64,000 nt of DNA from Lepidodermella squamata (GCA_047495785.1 JBLDXI010000009.1:1302001-1366000), one strand, 5' to 3'. Positions 48,061-60,034 are shown, counted from the first letter of the stretch. Numbers and translations: made by a program. Notes: a model not told the origin generated them from the sequence alone.

Positions 48061-49850
48061 ATGTTCGAATTAGAAACTATCGAAATCGGCGAGTTTTTCA
48101 AGTTGAACGAAACGTATCCTGGCCTGACACCGATGATGGTATTGTCTGACAACGCAACGACGATGAACAGCACGCGCAAGAACAGGCTGTTGGAAGCTGC
48201 AATGTTTTTCCAGATTTTTAATTACGTGCTTGAAAAGGGCCGAGAAAAAGCGTGTTACCAGCGCTATCCCTTCAATACAACGAGATTTATGACGGGCTAT
48301 CCGGCCGAATATGCAATTAGGAGGAACATGATCGCGGAGGGTGTTGTAGAGGGATGTGGTTTCTTTACCGAACCGATCTATAAGTGTCTTTGCACAACGT
48401 ACGACGAAAAACTCGGGTGTACTATGAATGATACGACGCGTCTATGCCCTAAACTATTTTTAACCAATCCGACAATGAAAGAGGCTTTGGCCGAGTCACC
48501 ACTGGCATGGGAATATTATGCGGCCGCTTGGCTCTATATAATCACAACACCTTGCTCCTTTATCGGTGAGTCATTGCGAATAGAATTTGTGAAGGGTTTT
48601 AAATGGCCTAATATTATAGTGAGCAGCATCGCTATCTTTACTTGGTTAATAAATCCACAGCTTCAAACTGTGACCAACATTTTCGTCGTGAATTTGATCT
48701 CGGCCAACCTTGCATTGGCTGTTATAAGGCTTCCAGCTGAAGTAAGTAGTCAAGCTTTTTACTTTCACCCAAGGATAAATCGATTTCACAGGCATCCAAA
48801 ATTATGAATCGATACGGTGATCAAATTCCTTGGACTGAATTCCATCCGATTTTGCTGTCTGATATCTTCTGTAAAATGTACTCAATCATCCCTGATTTTG
48901 TGATGATTGTTTCGGTGAACATGCTGGCTCTTATTGGCTATGAGCGGTATCAAGCAATTTGCAACCCTCTGAAAAGCCAACGTCAACTATCACGTAAGAG
49001 GGCCTACAAACTGATCGCAATTGTCTGGATTTGGTCCCTAATCGCATGCATTCCATCAACCCTGTTTTACGTAAAAAAAACCAGAAAATTATTTGCTCTC
49101 CTCTGATTTTAGTCTTTCCGAAGTCTGTTACCTTATCAACATTGTCGGAGGGGTATCAACTATATTGCGGGCTGGTTTTCGATGCTATTTTCAGCAATTT
49201 TTCATATTACGATTTCGTCACTATGAATTTGGCTCACAAGCTAACGTATGGAATAACGCAATTCTTCATCCCCGCCGGCGTATTGTGCGCCGTCTACGGT
49301 AAAATTCTAGCAACCCTGCGGCGAAGGTTGAACAAATGCAACAGCATCTCGGTTCAAAGGCACCGTGAGAATCCGGCGAATGTCGAGAATTTTCATCCCT
49401 CATCATCGTAACTTTAATTATCCTTATTCTCTAGTCATCTTTATGCTTTTTTCACACAGGATAGACAATGGAATCCTTGAACGAGATGCCAAGCAAAGGG
49501 CGAAGACGATTCAGCAAACTCGACAGGCTACTCTGACGTGTTTTTTATGTCTCGCTGCATTCATCTTGCTGTGGCTGCCGTTCGAAGTATCCCAGATTTT
49601 GTACACCCTTGGGTATTACCTGCCTGATTTGGCGCTATGGAATTATTACACATCGCTAGGCGATTGTATTACACTGTACAACGCCATTGCCATGACGTTC
49701 TCATTTTTCTCGCCGTTGATCTACTGCGGTGGTAACCGCCAGTGGTGGGCTGCCATCAAGCGGATGTTCCGATGCAAATGCCGAGATGGCGATTCGACGG
49801 AGACTTCCCGCGAGACTTCCACCAATTCATCGGCATCGCATGTGGATTGA
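48061..49850 (+). CDS. Rhodopsin-like GPCR with cysteine-rich ectodomain (copy 4)
   Basis: About 526 residues; exons 48061-48565, 48620-48741 (122 nt), 48792-49070 (279 nt, as in copy 3), 49124-49407 and 49460-49850. The acceptor at 49123 was chosen because it alone restores the YSVTLSTL..GYQLYCG reading that aligns with copy 3. Ectodomain cysteines: ACYQRYPFNTTRF, EGCG, KCLC, LGC, LCP. TM3 GYERYQAICNPLKSQRQLS; TM7 FSPLIYCGGNRQW; the tail starts with CKC. Copies 3 and 4 are in tandem on the forward strand, while copies 1 and 2 are in tandem on the reverse strand over 40 kb away. Confidence 0.82.
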
Positions 49851-50665
49851 TGGTTGCACTTGCTGTAATAATATCCAGAAAATCATGCGATTATCATGCG
49901 AAAATTATTTCCCATTGACTTGAAGTTTATTTTAATTTAATTTCAATTCAATTAATAAATAAAACTTTCAATGCTAAGCAGAAAATTGAGCTGAGACAAA
50001 CTTAGTTGGTTAATGTGCGAAAATGTGACCTGATTTCATTGTCAATGAGGTCAATGAGGAAAGGGACTCTTCTATTTCGGCCCTTCTCTCTATTATAAGC
50101 TCCTAGAATTTCTGGTTGTACCTCGGGAACGAATTTTGGCAACGTGAAGTACATCTGATCTTGTAAGTACTAGGTCTCATGCTTTCATGTGAATAAAAAA
50201 CCCTTCAATTTGGTGCTCACGCGAATTTTTTCATGGATGAAATTGTGGTTTCTCGAGGGGCCGCCCGAACTTGCGTAGCCGCTAAAAAAACCCTACTTGT
50301 AATCATTCCGGTTTCAACCTATAAAAGAGCCGGACAAACTCACAATTTCAATCATTTTTCGTTCTACTTCGAGTCCGCCCAGGAACGGGAAGTCTTATTT
50401 CTCCGAAGTTTCTCTGAAGTGTCCCTTCTGTCATAGCGCCCCAGTTTTTCAACCCCGATGTCCTTCCAAAGTCAAGACAGTGACAATACATGGCGACTTG
50501 ATTACTACGCGTCATCTATAATGGGCCGCGAAGTCTGCTGATAATTTGTAAACAAAATTGTTGCTCGAAGGTCCCGTTTTCCCGAAACTTTCTGCGATTT
50601 TCAGTCGAATCACTTGGATGTTATATGCCTCGCTCTATTTTTTAATAGCTCTTTTTAAACTTGAA
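49851..50665. other. Intergenic / 5' region of P450-D
   Basis: No gene is supported. A TATAAAAG motif (50,320-50,327) lies about 340 bp upstream of the P450 start, and a TTTTCAG acceptor-like site occurs at about 50,597-50,603, so a spliced 5' leader is possible. Confidence 0.4.
50320..50327 (+). promoter_or_regulatory. TATA-like box upstream of P450-D
   Basis: TATAAAAG in CCTATAAAAGAGCCGG context, about 340 bp before the chosen ATG. A promoter role would need a 5' untranslated exon or intron, for which a possible acceptor exists near 50,600. Confidence 0.3.
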
Positions 50666-52301
50666 ATGGAGAAGGCTGCCGAGGACGTTCTGTCAATTTC
50701 TGGTGACTTTTTGAAAACTTGGTGGTACTTGTTGGCTCCGGTTGTAATCCTATTATACGGTTCGCATGTGTACATTTTCGATTGGTTCCGTCGCCTCCCA
50801 CCTGGACCGCGGCCTCTCCCATTCGTAGGTAAGGATTACCTTTCATTTACATTTTTTCACGGATTTTATTTAATTTTTTAAAAGGAACCACGTACCTTAT
50901 GGATGACGATATTCGAAAGAAGCCTTGGTGGCTGTTCGATGAGCTTGGCAAGAAGTATGGCCCGATCTATTCGTTCTACTTCGGCCAAATGCGGCTAATT
51001 AACCTGAATTCTCCGGAACTAATTCGAAAGGCGCTTGTTTCCAAGGCGAAGCAATTCAGCTACCGCCCGCATTCATTCATGCCTGGTTACGAAGACCTAC
51101 CACCAGCTCTTGCCATAACTGCTGATGGCGAGGCATGGGTCAGAAATCGCCGCTTTGCCCATAAAGGCCTGAAAGAATTCGGTCTCGGTACGAATGTAAT
51201 GGTAAGTAAAGTTCAAGACGAAGCTCAAGCGTTAGTTCAAGAACTTGACCGGCGAGTCGGAACGGTCGAGACGAAGCTGCGAGACCTTCTTCAATTCGCT
51301 GTATCAGACATTGTCTACGCTTTGGTTTTCGGAGAACGCGTCGACTACGATGACCCAACTTTTGTCGAGGTTGTCGATCTGCTGACAACGTTTTTCGAAA
51401 GGCCCTTCAAAGAAAGTGCTGGCCATCTCGCATTTCCATTCCTCGCAAAGCTGAAAGCTACCCCGCAAGCGAATGACCTGAAAAAAGTTGACATTTACGT
51501 TAAGAAAATGCTTGAGAAGGCTATCACGGAGCGACGACAAGTGTTCAGCCCTGACAATATCCGCGATTTCATCGACTTGTACTTGGCTGACGAGGATAAG
51601 AATGGCATCTCTCCTGATACTTTCGTTTCAATTACACGTGACTTTCTCGCGGGCGGAACTGAGACAACAGCGACGACTTTGAACTGGACCATTCTGTACT
51701 TCTGCCAATGGCCGGAGTATCAGAGAAATTGTCAAGAAGCTATCGATCGAGTTATCAAAACGGATAGCATGCCGGGCTTGGAGGATAGGAAGAATCTGGT
51801 CTATATCGATGCGATAATGTGCGAAATTTTACGGCATGTCACAGTCGCTCCTAGCAGTTTGTTCCATGCTACAAAATTCAGCCCTGTCGAGTTCGAAGGT
51901 AATTTACTGAAACCTTATCCGAGCTAGTTTGTAATTATTTTGTGTTTAAAGGTTATGTAATTCCTCCCAACACTGCAATCCAGTATAACATTTGGTCAGT
52001 TCACTACGACAAGGACTATTGGAAAGACCCGGAAGTTTTCCGACCAGAGCGGTGGATTGCTGACGATGGCTCTCTGCTCACCCATTCGTCCCATTTCATG
52101 CCATTTGGCGTTGGCCCGAGAATTTGTGTCGGTGAGCAGCTAGCTCGCATGGAGTACTTCATTTTCTTCGTCGCAATTCTGCAGCGATTCAGCTTCTCTT
52201 TTCCAAGTAAAGATTATACGGTCGATTTCAATGCCGGTCGATTCAATCTTACCCACATTCCACCGCCTTATGATGTTCTCATCACTCGACGTCAATTTTA
52301 A
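50666..52301 (+). CDS. Cytochrome P450, clan 2 (P450-D)
   Basis: About 508 residues; exons 50666-50828, 50885-51898 and 51952-52301. The anchor starts after MEKAAEDVLSISGDFLKTWW and the hinge reads RLPPGPRPLPFVG. I helix AGGTETTATTLNW, K helix EILR, PERW, heme loop FGVGPRICVGEQLARME. Introns match P450-B and the interrupted gene at 56609 in place and phase. It is the closest intact relative of that gene and was used to define its break point. An in-frame ATG at 50618 would add 16 residues; 50666 is preferred because it aligns with the paralogue's start. Confidence 0.9.
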
Positions 52302-53144
52302 ACAAGACAATCTGACAAGACAAGACAAGTCTTAAAAATAATTCTTTATCAAAGATCGACCACCATTCATTCGATAATTTTGCAATAAAGTTGGCGTGAA
52401 ATATATACTCTAACCCATTACTCATTAATGATTGGTAACTTGATGAATTTGCATGATTTCATATGATGTATTCCTGAGATTTGTTTACCAGGTCTTTATA
52501 ATGCGGTTTTTGCGGTGAGATAGGAATAAGGCAATTCGAAAATGGAGATGAATTTAAATGGAAAATGGATTAGATGGAGAATGTACAATGGAAGTTTCAC
52601 CAGCAGATTTTCCTCTCCTGGCCGATTTTCACGTGTAAAATTTTCATGAAAATCATCGTCCTAAATTTTGCGAGCTGGTTCATTCTCGAGTGAAATAGTT
52701 ATGCGCCACTTCGTCTCGATCTTTTTTACTTGGATAGAACAAATTGATTTAATCGGTTTTCCTCAAGGATTTGACATTGGTAATATGAGGCGCAGCCGAG
52801 TGTAATGAACGCGAAGACAAAAGCTTCACAATTTTCGAAGTTTTTTCCACTGTTACACTACTTACACTATTACACGAGAATTTTCAAACATTTTCCTTAG
52901 GTATTATTATTATTATTATGTTTATCGACCGCAATGACCGTAATTACTGCTAAAATACTATTACTATAATAGAAACTGCGCTAACGTCGCCTGTAGTATA
53001 CTGCCATACAAATGACAGCCTGAAATATTAGAATTGACACGCACACGTCGGAAACACGTTTCCATCACATCACAGCGAGATCACACTGTTTGTTAGCTGG
53101 TTCGAAATTTACCTCATTTCATTTTCGAAATTCACACCTGAAAG
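52302..53144. other. Intergenic, with an ATT trinucleotide run
   Basis: No gene recognised. A short (TAT)n-type run lies near 52,903-52,920. The remainder is AT-rich; a CAATAAAG polyadenylation-like signal near 52,382 would serve P450-D. Confidence 0.4.
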
Positions 53145-54620
53145 ATGTTGCTTGTCATCGGTGCGATTGCCGCGTCAGTCCTAGCCCTGAATTACATCAA
53201 AGTATACCTCAGCGACAAAAGATACCGACTCCCTCCTGGCCCTACGCCAGTTCCATTCTTCGGAAATCTCTTTCATCTATTCGCTGATGGGAAGAAGCCT
53301 GTGCTATGGAAAACCTTCGCGGAACTAGCCAAAAAGTACGGCGATGTTATAACGTTCTACATGGGCCCTATTCGAGTGATCGGCCTGAATGACGCCAAAA
53401 TCATCCACCATACTTTGGTCGATCAAAGCAAGACATTCAGCTGGCGGCTCGATCGATTAATCCCAGGCTTCGAAACGGCTGGAAACGGCATAGTTCTCGC
53501 AAACCACGAAATATGGCGCAAACACCGCCGTTTCGGACTGAAAGCCATGCGAGATTTCGGAATGGGCAAGGAAGTCATGGTCGTTAAAATTCAGGAGGAA
53601 GCTCGTCATCTGCTGACTGAGTTCGAAAATGCTCTTCGATCGGGAAAGCCATTCAATCCTCAGTCGATTATTGTTAACGCGGTATCTAACATGATTTGCT
53701 CACTGGTTTTCGGGGATCGCTTCGAGTTGAAAGATGCGAGGTTTTTGAGGTTGGTCAAATATGTCGAGACCTTGGTCGGCAAATCACATGCTGAGAGTAC
53801 ATTATTCATAGTATTTCCTTGGTTATCTAAAATCGCAAGACCCAGCCAGATGAAGATTTTCCATCTACTGAAGCAGGAGGTTCAAGAACTTCTAGCTACT
53901 TCAATTGACGATCACAAGAAAGACCATGACCCGGAAAATATTCGCGATTTCCCCGATCTTTTTATCGAACAGCAATTGAATGGCGACCCGCTTGACCTTG
54001 ACGAATTCGTTGACATCATGATTGACATGTTTGTGGCTGGAACTGATGCAACGACAAACTCAATCCACTGGACTTTGCTGTATTTGACACTGTATCCTGA
54101 CATTCAAAAGCGCTGCCAGGATGAAATAGATAGCGTTATTGATACAGATCGATTGCCAACCTCAAGTGACCGGCCTCGGCTGGTCTACCTCGACGCAGTC
54201 ATGCATGAGGTGCTGCGGCATGCCACGATTATTCCGACCAATTTGATGCATTCAAACGTGGGCGAGCACGGCCAAATCGCTGGCTACGACGTTCCGCCAA
54301 ATTCCTTCGTGCTGTACAACACAACAGCGTTACACCACAACGCAGAGTATTGGAAAAATCCGGACGTATTCGACCCGGATCGATGGATTGATGAAAACGG
54401 GAAATTACTGCTCCATTCGTCGCATTACATGCCGTTCGGCATCGGCCCGCGTGTTTGCCTCGGTGAAGGCCTTGCCAAAGTTGAGTATTTCATATTCGTG
54501 GTCGCCATTTTACATCGGTATAACATCCGATTGGCTACACCAGGTGCTCGAGCTGAAGACGGTAGCCACGGTCTGGTGCACAAGCCGCCATATTTTGAAA
54601 TCGCAATTGAAAACAGATAA
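53145..54620 (+). CDS. Cytochrome P450, clan 2, intronless (P450-E)
   Basis: A complete 491-residue P450 in one uninterrupted exon. Anchor MLLVIGAIAASVLALNYIKV, hinge RLPPGPTPVPFFGN, C helix WRKHRRFGLKAMRDFGMG, I helix VAGTDATTNSIHW, K helix EVLR, then DRW, and heme loop FGIGPRVCLGEGLAKVE. Sequence is closest to P450-C and P450-A, both of which have introns, so loss of all introns is unusual. All heme-binding and oxygen-activation positions that can be checked are intact. An ACAATAAAA polyadenylation-like signal follows the stop within about 25 bp. Confidence 0.92.
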   Translation: MLLVIGAIAASVLALNYIKVYLSDKRYRLPPGPTPVPFFGNLFHLFADGKKPVLWKTFAELAKKYGDVITFYMGPIRVIGLNDAKIIHHTLVDQSKTFSWRLDRLIPGFETAGNGIVLANHEIWRKHRRFGLKAMRDFGMGKEVMVVKIQEEARHLLTEFENALRSGKPFNPQSIIVNAVSNMICSLVFGDRFELKDARFLRLVKYVETLVGKSHAESTLFIVFPWLSKIARPSQMKIFHLLKQEVQELLATSIDDHKKDHDPENIRDFPDLFIEQQLNGDPLDLDEFVDIMIDMFVAGTDATTNSIHWTLLYLTLYPDIQKRCQDEIDSVIDTDRLPTSSDRPRLVYLDAVMHEVLRHATIIPTNLMHSNVGEHGQIAGYDVPPNSFVLYNTTALHHNAEYWKNPDVFDPDRWIDENGKLLLHSSHYMPFGIGPRVCLGEGLAKVEYFIFVVAILHRYNIRLATPGARAEDGSHGLVHKPPYFEIAIENR

Positions 54621-54760
54621 TCAGCAGTATTTTAATGCGACAATAAAACTTATTTTTTTGTAGTATACCTGTGAAACGCGAGATAATGTTAAGCTAGGTT
54701 CACGAACTTTGCGACTGCGCGAAATAATCGAAATAAAATCTAAACAATTTTCTATCAAAT

Positions 54761-54846
54761 GTGTGGGGTTCTCTTCCGAATATGTGGGGTTCTCTTCCGA
54801 AAATAATCAAAATAAAGCCTATAGCTTATAGCCTATAGCCTATACC
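54761..54846. repeat. Short tandem repeats 3' of P450-E
   Basis: Two adjacent copies of a 21-bp unit containing GTGGGGTTCTCTTCCGAA are followed by an array of TAGCCTATAGCC-type 9-bp units. The AATAAA-like flank also appears twice, suggesting a small local duplication of the transcript end. Confidence 0.6.
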
Positions 54847-56385
54847 TACACGAATAAACCAGTGTTTTCATGGTCAGCCTTTGATCTTGAGCGGTCGTTT
54901 TATTATTATTAATGACTACTCGACTACTCACTCAAAACAGGCGATTTTCCTTGGAGGAACAGACATTACTCCTATCACTCCAAGCGATTTTCACCCTCGC
55001 GACGCGACATGCGACAAAATCCATTGTTCTTTCTGTCCCTCGCTGTTACGCAACGGCCGCCCAGCCCTATTGTTCGGGCGCGTCGCTGAGTCCGTGAACA
55101 CCCTAGCGTGTTGTCGCCCATTTTGGCGAATTTCTCAACAACAAGCCATATGTCATTCGACAGGGAAGATTCAAGTAAATGTATCTCGAAATGATAAACA
55201 GTATATGAAATACATAGTGTGCAAACCAAATTTACTTGGGAAAAATGTTAGCTGCGCAGATGCGCAGACGCGGAATCGAATGTACACCCTCACAAGAACT
55301 GCTTGTCTCTTCACATCACTCGGCACTCATTTTTGACGCCGTATATTCTTATTTTGGTGAGCTTGGCGGCTAGCTGCCCCTCTTGCCACCAAGAATCTCA
55401 AGAAATCCGTATTCAGGGAGTTCAACTCGGGTTCTAACGGGACGAGGATGCGCTGCGCCGTTGTTTTCAGCTCGAATCAGCTATGCTGCTGGAATTTCCG
55501 TCTCCTAAGCCCCACGATCTGCCGAGTCAGTAACTATCGTTTGATCACCAAGACATGGATCTCCTTGCACTCATGTAAGGCATATTTTATAATTGCCGTT
55601 AATACATAAAATGGAAATAATGCAACTAAAGCAGTTTTAACGGCGACCTGGAAATGTTTTCCGCTTTCGAAACACAGAGAAAAAGTCGCTTCGCTTCCGC
55701 CGATTTTTACGGACATTACGCAGCATTCGGGGCGTTATCTTTGCTACTGCCTCGGCGATGCGCTGTTAAGGTCTTCAAGCGATCGAGTCGGCAAACCGTT
55801 GTATACTTGAAATTGCACATAACCCCGCAAGACGACGCCCAATGCCTAGTCAAATCAGTTGGATTAGAAAGTGATATTTAATTACAGTTAAATTGGTTGG
55901 TTTATTTTCCAGATACAAGGTTATTACCTTTTTTGCGCGTTTGACCTCATTGCATGAATCTTTATGAACATTCGTTGTCCCAGAAAATTTTGCTAACCTT
56001 CAAGTCGTCAAATGATTGCTGAGTTTTTCAAATGAAAAATATTTCTCGCGGGCAATACGAGCATATTATTCTGCTGAAAGAGCTTCTTGATACCAGTTAG
56101 AAGGTAATGAGTATAGAATTTTAGGTGTAGGTACGATGAATTTAAACATCACATGCATTCTGTCATATCTATCTTGAACCTCGTGATTTAATTTACCGGT
56201 TTATCAAAAGCGATCTGCTAAAACTAGTGATAATGATTGAAGGTAGAGGATGCAATTGAAGCAGCAGAATATCAGCAGAATTAGCAATGATATAGCATCG
56301 GCGATAAAGGGTGTAAGACAGATTTTTTCAGTGTTCCACTTTATAACGTCCGTATAATGCTGCCTATCATTCATTGCTGCGGTTT

Positions 56386-56490
56386 TTTGCCTCGTGCACG
56401 AATCGTGACAGGCTATATTTAGGCTCATATTATTTTACGGACACTGTGTAAACACTCTATACAAAGCTTACTTTGAACTGGAAATTTTTT
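56386..56490 (+). repeat. Duplicated P450 upstream segment, copy 1
   Basis: This segment just upstream of P450-F shares TTGCCTCGTG, AGGCTATATT, TAGGCTCATATT, ACGGACA, AACACTCTA and CAAAGC, in the same order and orientation, with 62,939-63,036 just downstream of the same gene. Confidence 0.6.
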
Positions 56491-56608
56491 GAATGTGGTT
56501 ATCTTAAAAAAAAACGCCACACGTAATTTCTACCAGAACCATTCTCATTCAAAAAGCTGAACAGCGGATTGAGAACTAACGTTTTTTGGACATTCTCCAA
56601 CATCAAGA

Positions 56609-57613
56609 ATGATTGAAGCATTTTTGCACACTGCAGCTTCTTCGCTGAAATCATGGTGGTATTTGGTACCACCCTGTGCGTTCTTCCTATATGGAAGTCA
56701 ACTCTACATAATTGACTGGTTTCGGAGACTCCCGCCAGGGCCGCATCCTCTTCCCTTCATTGGTAAATATCCCAGCCGAAGTTTCAAGGCTCTGTTCTTA
56801 TTTCCTATTATTATCAGGCACGTTTTATCTGTTAAGTGATGACATCAGACAGAAACCTTGGCGGCTATTCAAAAAATTGGGCGATGAATACGGTTCAATT
56901 TATACATTCTATTTTGGTCAAATTCGCACGGTTGTCCTGAACTCCTCCGATGTCATTCGGAAAGCCCTGATATCACAAGCGAAGGAATTCGGCTACCGCA
57001 CCGACTCATTTATGCCTGGGTTCAGTTCTATAACGTTTGGAATAATTGGTGCAGATGGCGAACTTTGGATTAAATATCGTCGGTTCGGCCACAAGGGCTT
57101 GCGAGACTTGGGAATGGGGACTAATGTCATGGTGACTAAGGTTCAGGACGAAGCTGCTGCCCTCTGCGCAGAAATTGATAGCCGCATCCTCGGCAAAGTC
57201 GAACACAACTTTGACAAAATCTTTCAAACCAGTGTTTCTGACGTGATTTATTCCATGTGTCTGGGCCAGCGGTTAAATTACGACGACCCCAAGTTCACCG
57301 AGCTGCTACGATTGACTACTACCTTTTTCGAACGGCCGTTCAAAGAAAACGCCATTTTCTTCGCAGTGCCTATCGCCGCGAGGTTCAAACTTCCACCGCA
57401 GATTGTCGATATCAAGAAAATTGAGAACTACGTTCTCAAGCTGGTCAGTGAAGCTGTCGAAGAACGCAGACCTGTTTTCCATCCTGATAACGTGAGAGAT
57501 TTTGTCGATCTTTATTTAAGTATGGACGATAAGACGGGAGTGTCCGTGGAAACGTTCGCCGCTATCATGAAGGACATGCTGCTAGCCGGCTCAGAAACCA
57601 CGGCTACAACCAT
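56609..57613 (+). pseudogene. Cytochrome P450 (P450-F), 5' part, cut by a transposon
   Basis: Exons 56609-56762 and 56818-57613 encode the anchor (WYLVPPCAFFLYGSQLYI), hinge RLPPGPHPLPFIG and everything up to the I helix, LAGSETTATT. There the sequence stops matching its paralogues and enters the terminal repeat of a DNA transposon. No stop or frameshift is present before the break. The missing remainder (K helix, PERW, heme loop) is found in frame at 62035-62654. On this haplotype the gene would give a truncated protein without heme ligand unless the insert is excised or removed from the transcript. It is closest to P450-D. Confidence 0.85.
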
Positions 57614-57925
57614 TCTCCAGACCGCCGCAGCTGATTGGCCAAAAAAATGAAATTTTGTCATTTATTAAAATTTGAAAACACTCGATTTTAGAAATACAAC
57701 GACATATATCTTGCCTAAATATACAAGAATTTTTGATTTTACAAATGGCGGTCACCACGAAGACGCGTTCGTTTTACGGATGCTTCCGCTTTCCTCGCCG
57801 ACGGACAACGTTATCCTGGGTTTTAGTGCTTCAGAGGTCGTAATCGTCACTCATATGCAATTTGAATGCTGTTTTTTGCTATCAAACTATGATCCACATC
57901 ACATATCAGCATTTTCATTAAAGAA

Positions 57926-59904
57926 ATGTCCAGTGTTGTTAAAGACAAGTGGATAGAAGAGTTTTTTGGTGACGAATATGCGAGTTTTAAGAAGCATGGC
58001 GAACTTTACCTCAAGTTTAATCGAGTTCGAAGTATATGCTACGACGGTGACACAGGACACGTAAATGGAAGTGTCTGGTCTTCATATCGGACGCATTCTT
58101 ATTCGGTGGAAGTATGTTTTCTCAATTAATAGTTAACAATTAATCATAAGATTTCTTCGAAGATGGATCTGGATGACAAGCTCGGCATTAAGAATGCTAC
58201 GTGTGGCTGCAAGCGTGGACTAGGACGTTGCAAGCACAAGGCTGCAGTGATGATGGCGGTCAAGTCATCGTTTTCAAAAACTGACAGGGCCTGGAGGAAG
58301 TTTTTCGAGGATATACCTAGCCTCGAGGGGAAAACGATTGAAATGCTCTTTCCTCCTAGGCAAACAGTTAATTTTCTTGAATAGCTTGTATAAAATCACC
58401 TAAAACACATATTTATTAACAGGTTTCTATCCCTCGCGAAGTTAAATTGAATGCTCTAACGAAGTTTTATTTGAGTCTTCAGAAAATAACGCGCCCTGTT
58501 CCGTACCTATTTCTTGTTACAAAGTTTGACGCAATTGTTTCGGACCCAATCGCTTTTGTTTATCTGCCTGAGGGTATTCGCCGCATTTGGGGCTGTACCG
58601 ATCCTTGTTCAAAATGCAACAAACACGATCGTGATCGTCTGAACGATCTGAGAAATTTGTTGCAAGTAAGCCCAAATCATCAACAGCTTGTCGCATTTGT
58701 GACCACGGGACAGCGTGATGAGCCGATGTGGTTTCGCGTTCGAGTCGGCAGACTTACATCTTCGATGATTCATGCAGTGTTCAACACCGTCAAATCGAAG
58801 AAATTTCTTGAGACTGGAGAGATGCCGAAATCAATGAAGAAGGTTTTCGGAAAATCCGATCTTAAAGTAAGAATTTTCTAGCTAATCATAAGTGAAGCCG
58901 TCAATTCAAGGAAAAGCTAAGAGATAGGTTACAATCGATGTTCTTTCGATGAGTTACTCTGCATTGTAGGCCGGGTTTCGTAAGGTCAAAGTCCAAAGCA
59001 TGATTCACGCTATTGAAATAATGCAGTTAGTTGTTAGCATATTTTTTCAAATTCTTCAGATTCTCCAGATTATTTAAATTTATCTTGATAATTCTGGGTT
59101 ATTTCAATAGTGGAATTTCTAAAATAGTTTGAAAAATCTGAAAAATTTGAAAAATAAGACTACACATAGAACGTTACAGAATAGTGCTATTTTTAACCGT
59201 CGCGCGCTATTTTTAGAGTTGTACTTTGACCCTGCAAACCCGGCCTACAATTTATTTATTTTACGTTCAATCATTACCTCGTGAACATTACGCATGATTC
59301 CCTCGTTATAGGTTTATTATTTTGTTATGTGAAAATTCGATTCAAGTATCGAAATGCTTAGAATGTGAAAGCGGTAAGATACGGCGTGCAGCACGAGAGT
59401 GATGGCATTGCTGCTTTTGAGAAGCTTGGTTTTGGTTCTTCTAAACACACCGGCATCTGGTTGCACTCATCGGGAATTTTCGGCGCCAGCCCTGATGGTT
59501 TAGTGCGAGATGACGCTATTTTAGAGGTTGAAGCTTTTTTTATTAATTTATTCTTAAAAATAGCTTGTTTTTGATAGGTCAAATGTTTGTTCTCCTGCAG
59601 GCCATCAAAGAAGCGAGCCGTAACTTTGACTGGTCAAATTCGAGCTGGTAAAGTGCCAGCCATCAAGTATTTGCGCGGCAAATATCACTTACAAGAGCGG
59701 CATCCCTGGTTTCACCAAATACAGGCGACACTGGTTTGCACGGGTCGACGAATTGCGTATCTTTTGCTGTGGACTCCTGATCAGCAATTGCTACTAACAA
59801 TACAAAAAGACGAAACCTGGGCGAACTCGGTCGATTTAATAATTGAATTTTATTGGCGCAATTTTTTTCCGTCATCTTTCAAAGTCTTAAAAGCTATGAA
59901 GTAA
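57926..59904 (+). CDS. Transposon-encoded SWIM zinc-finger / YqaJ-like nuclease
   Basis: About 441 residues; exons 57926-58111, 58163-58366, 58423-58866, 59362-59526 and 59578-59904, all with phase-0 junctions and no stops. A SWIM-type finger (CGCKRGLGRCKH, pattern CxC..CxH) lies near residues 70-85. The YqaJ exonuclease fold starts around FRVRVGRLTSS and includes RYGVQHESDGIAAFEK, then GASPDGLV with the metal-binding Asp and ILEVKC with the E-x-K pair, each in the expected order. YqaJ proteins are relatives of lambda exonuclease; in ISL2EU elements this nuclease accompanies the transposase. Donor GTTAAT after residue 130 is weak but preserves the frame. The 495-bp fourth intron contains an inserted inverted-repeat element. 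Confidence 0.78.
58963..59251. mobile_element. MITE nested inside the nuclease gene's intron
   Basis: Terminal inverted repeats of about 29 bp: the left starts ATTGTAGGCCGGGTTTCGTA and the right, reverse strand, starts ATTGTAGGCCGGGTTTGCAG; both continue to GGTCAAAGT. The element is 289 bp, non-coding, and lies wholly within intron 58867-59361. Target duplication is unclear because the outermost bases are themselves palindromic. Confidence 0.65.
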
Positions 59905-60034
59905 ATGTATTTAAAGACATAATATTTTGAAATGAAAGCAATTTTCATACAAATAAAAGTATAAAAAATGCACAAACTGTTTGTACCGGGTATAAAGTCG
60001 GCAGCTGAGAAAGACGAAGTGTTTAAGAGACAGA

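Larger units (their letters stand above)
54621..56608. other. 2 kb intergenic with short tandem repeats
   Basis: No gene supported. A 21-bp unit (TGTGGGGTTCTCTTCCGAA plus linker) occurs twice at about 54,761-54,801, followed by several copies of a 9-bp TAGCCTATA-type unit to about 54,846. A frame at 54.9-55.3 kb has no family resemblance. The segment 56,386-56,490 is duplicated downstream at 62,939-63,036. Confidence 0.5.

Noticed and set aside
54881-55336. A 151-residue forward frame with many cysteines
   Set aside because: No recognisable domain, overlaps a reverse frame of similar quality, no splice partners found.
57672-57956. Forward frame at the left end of the transposon
   Set aside because: No family resemblance and it overlaps the start of the well-supported nuclease gene in another frame.
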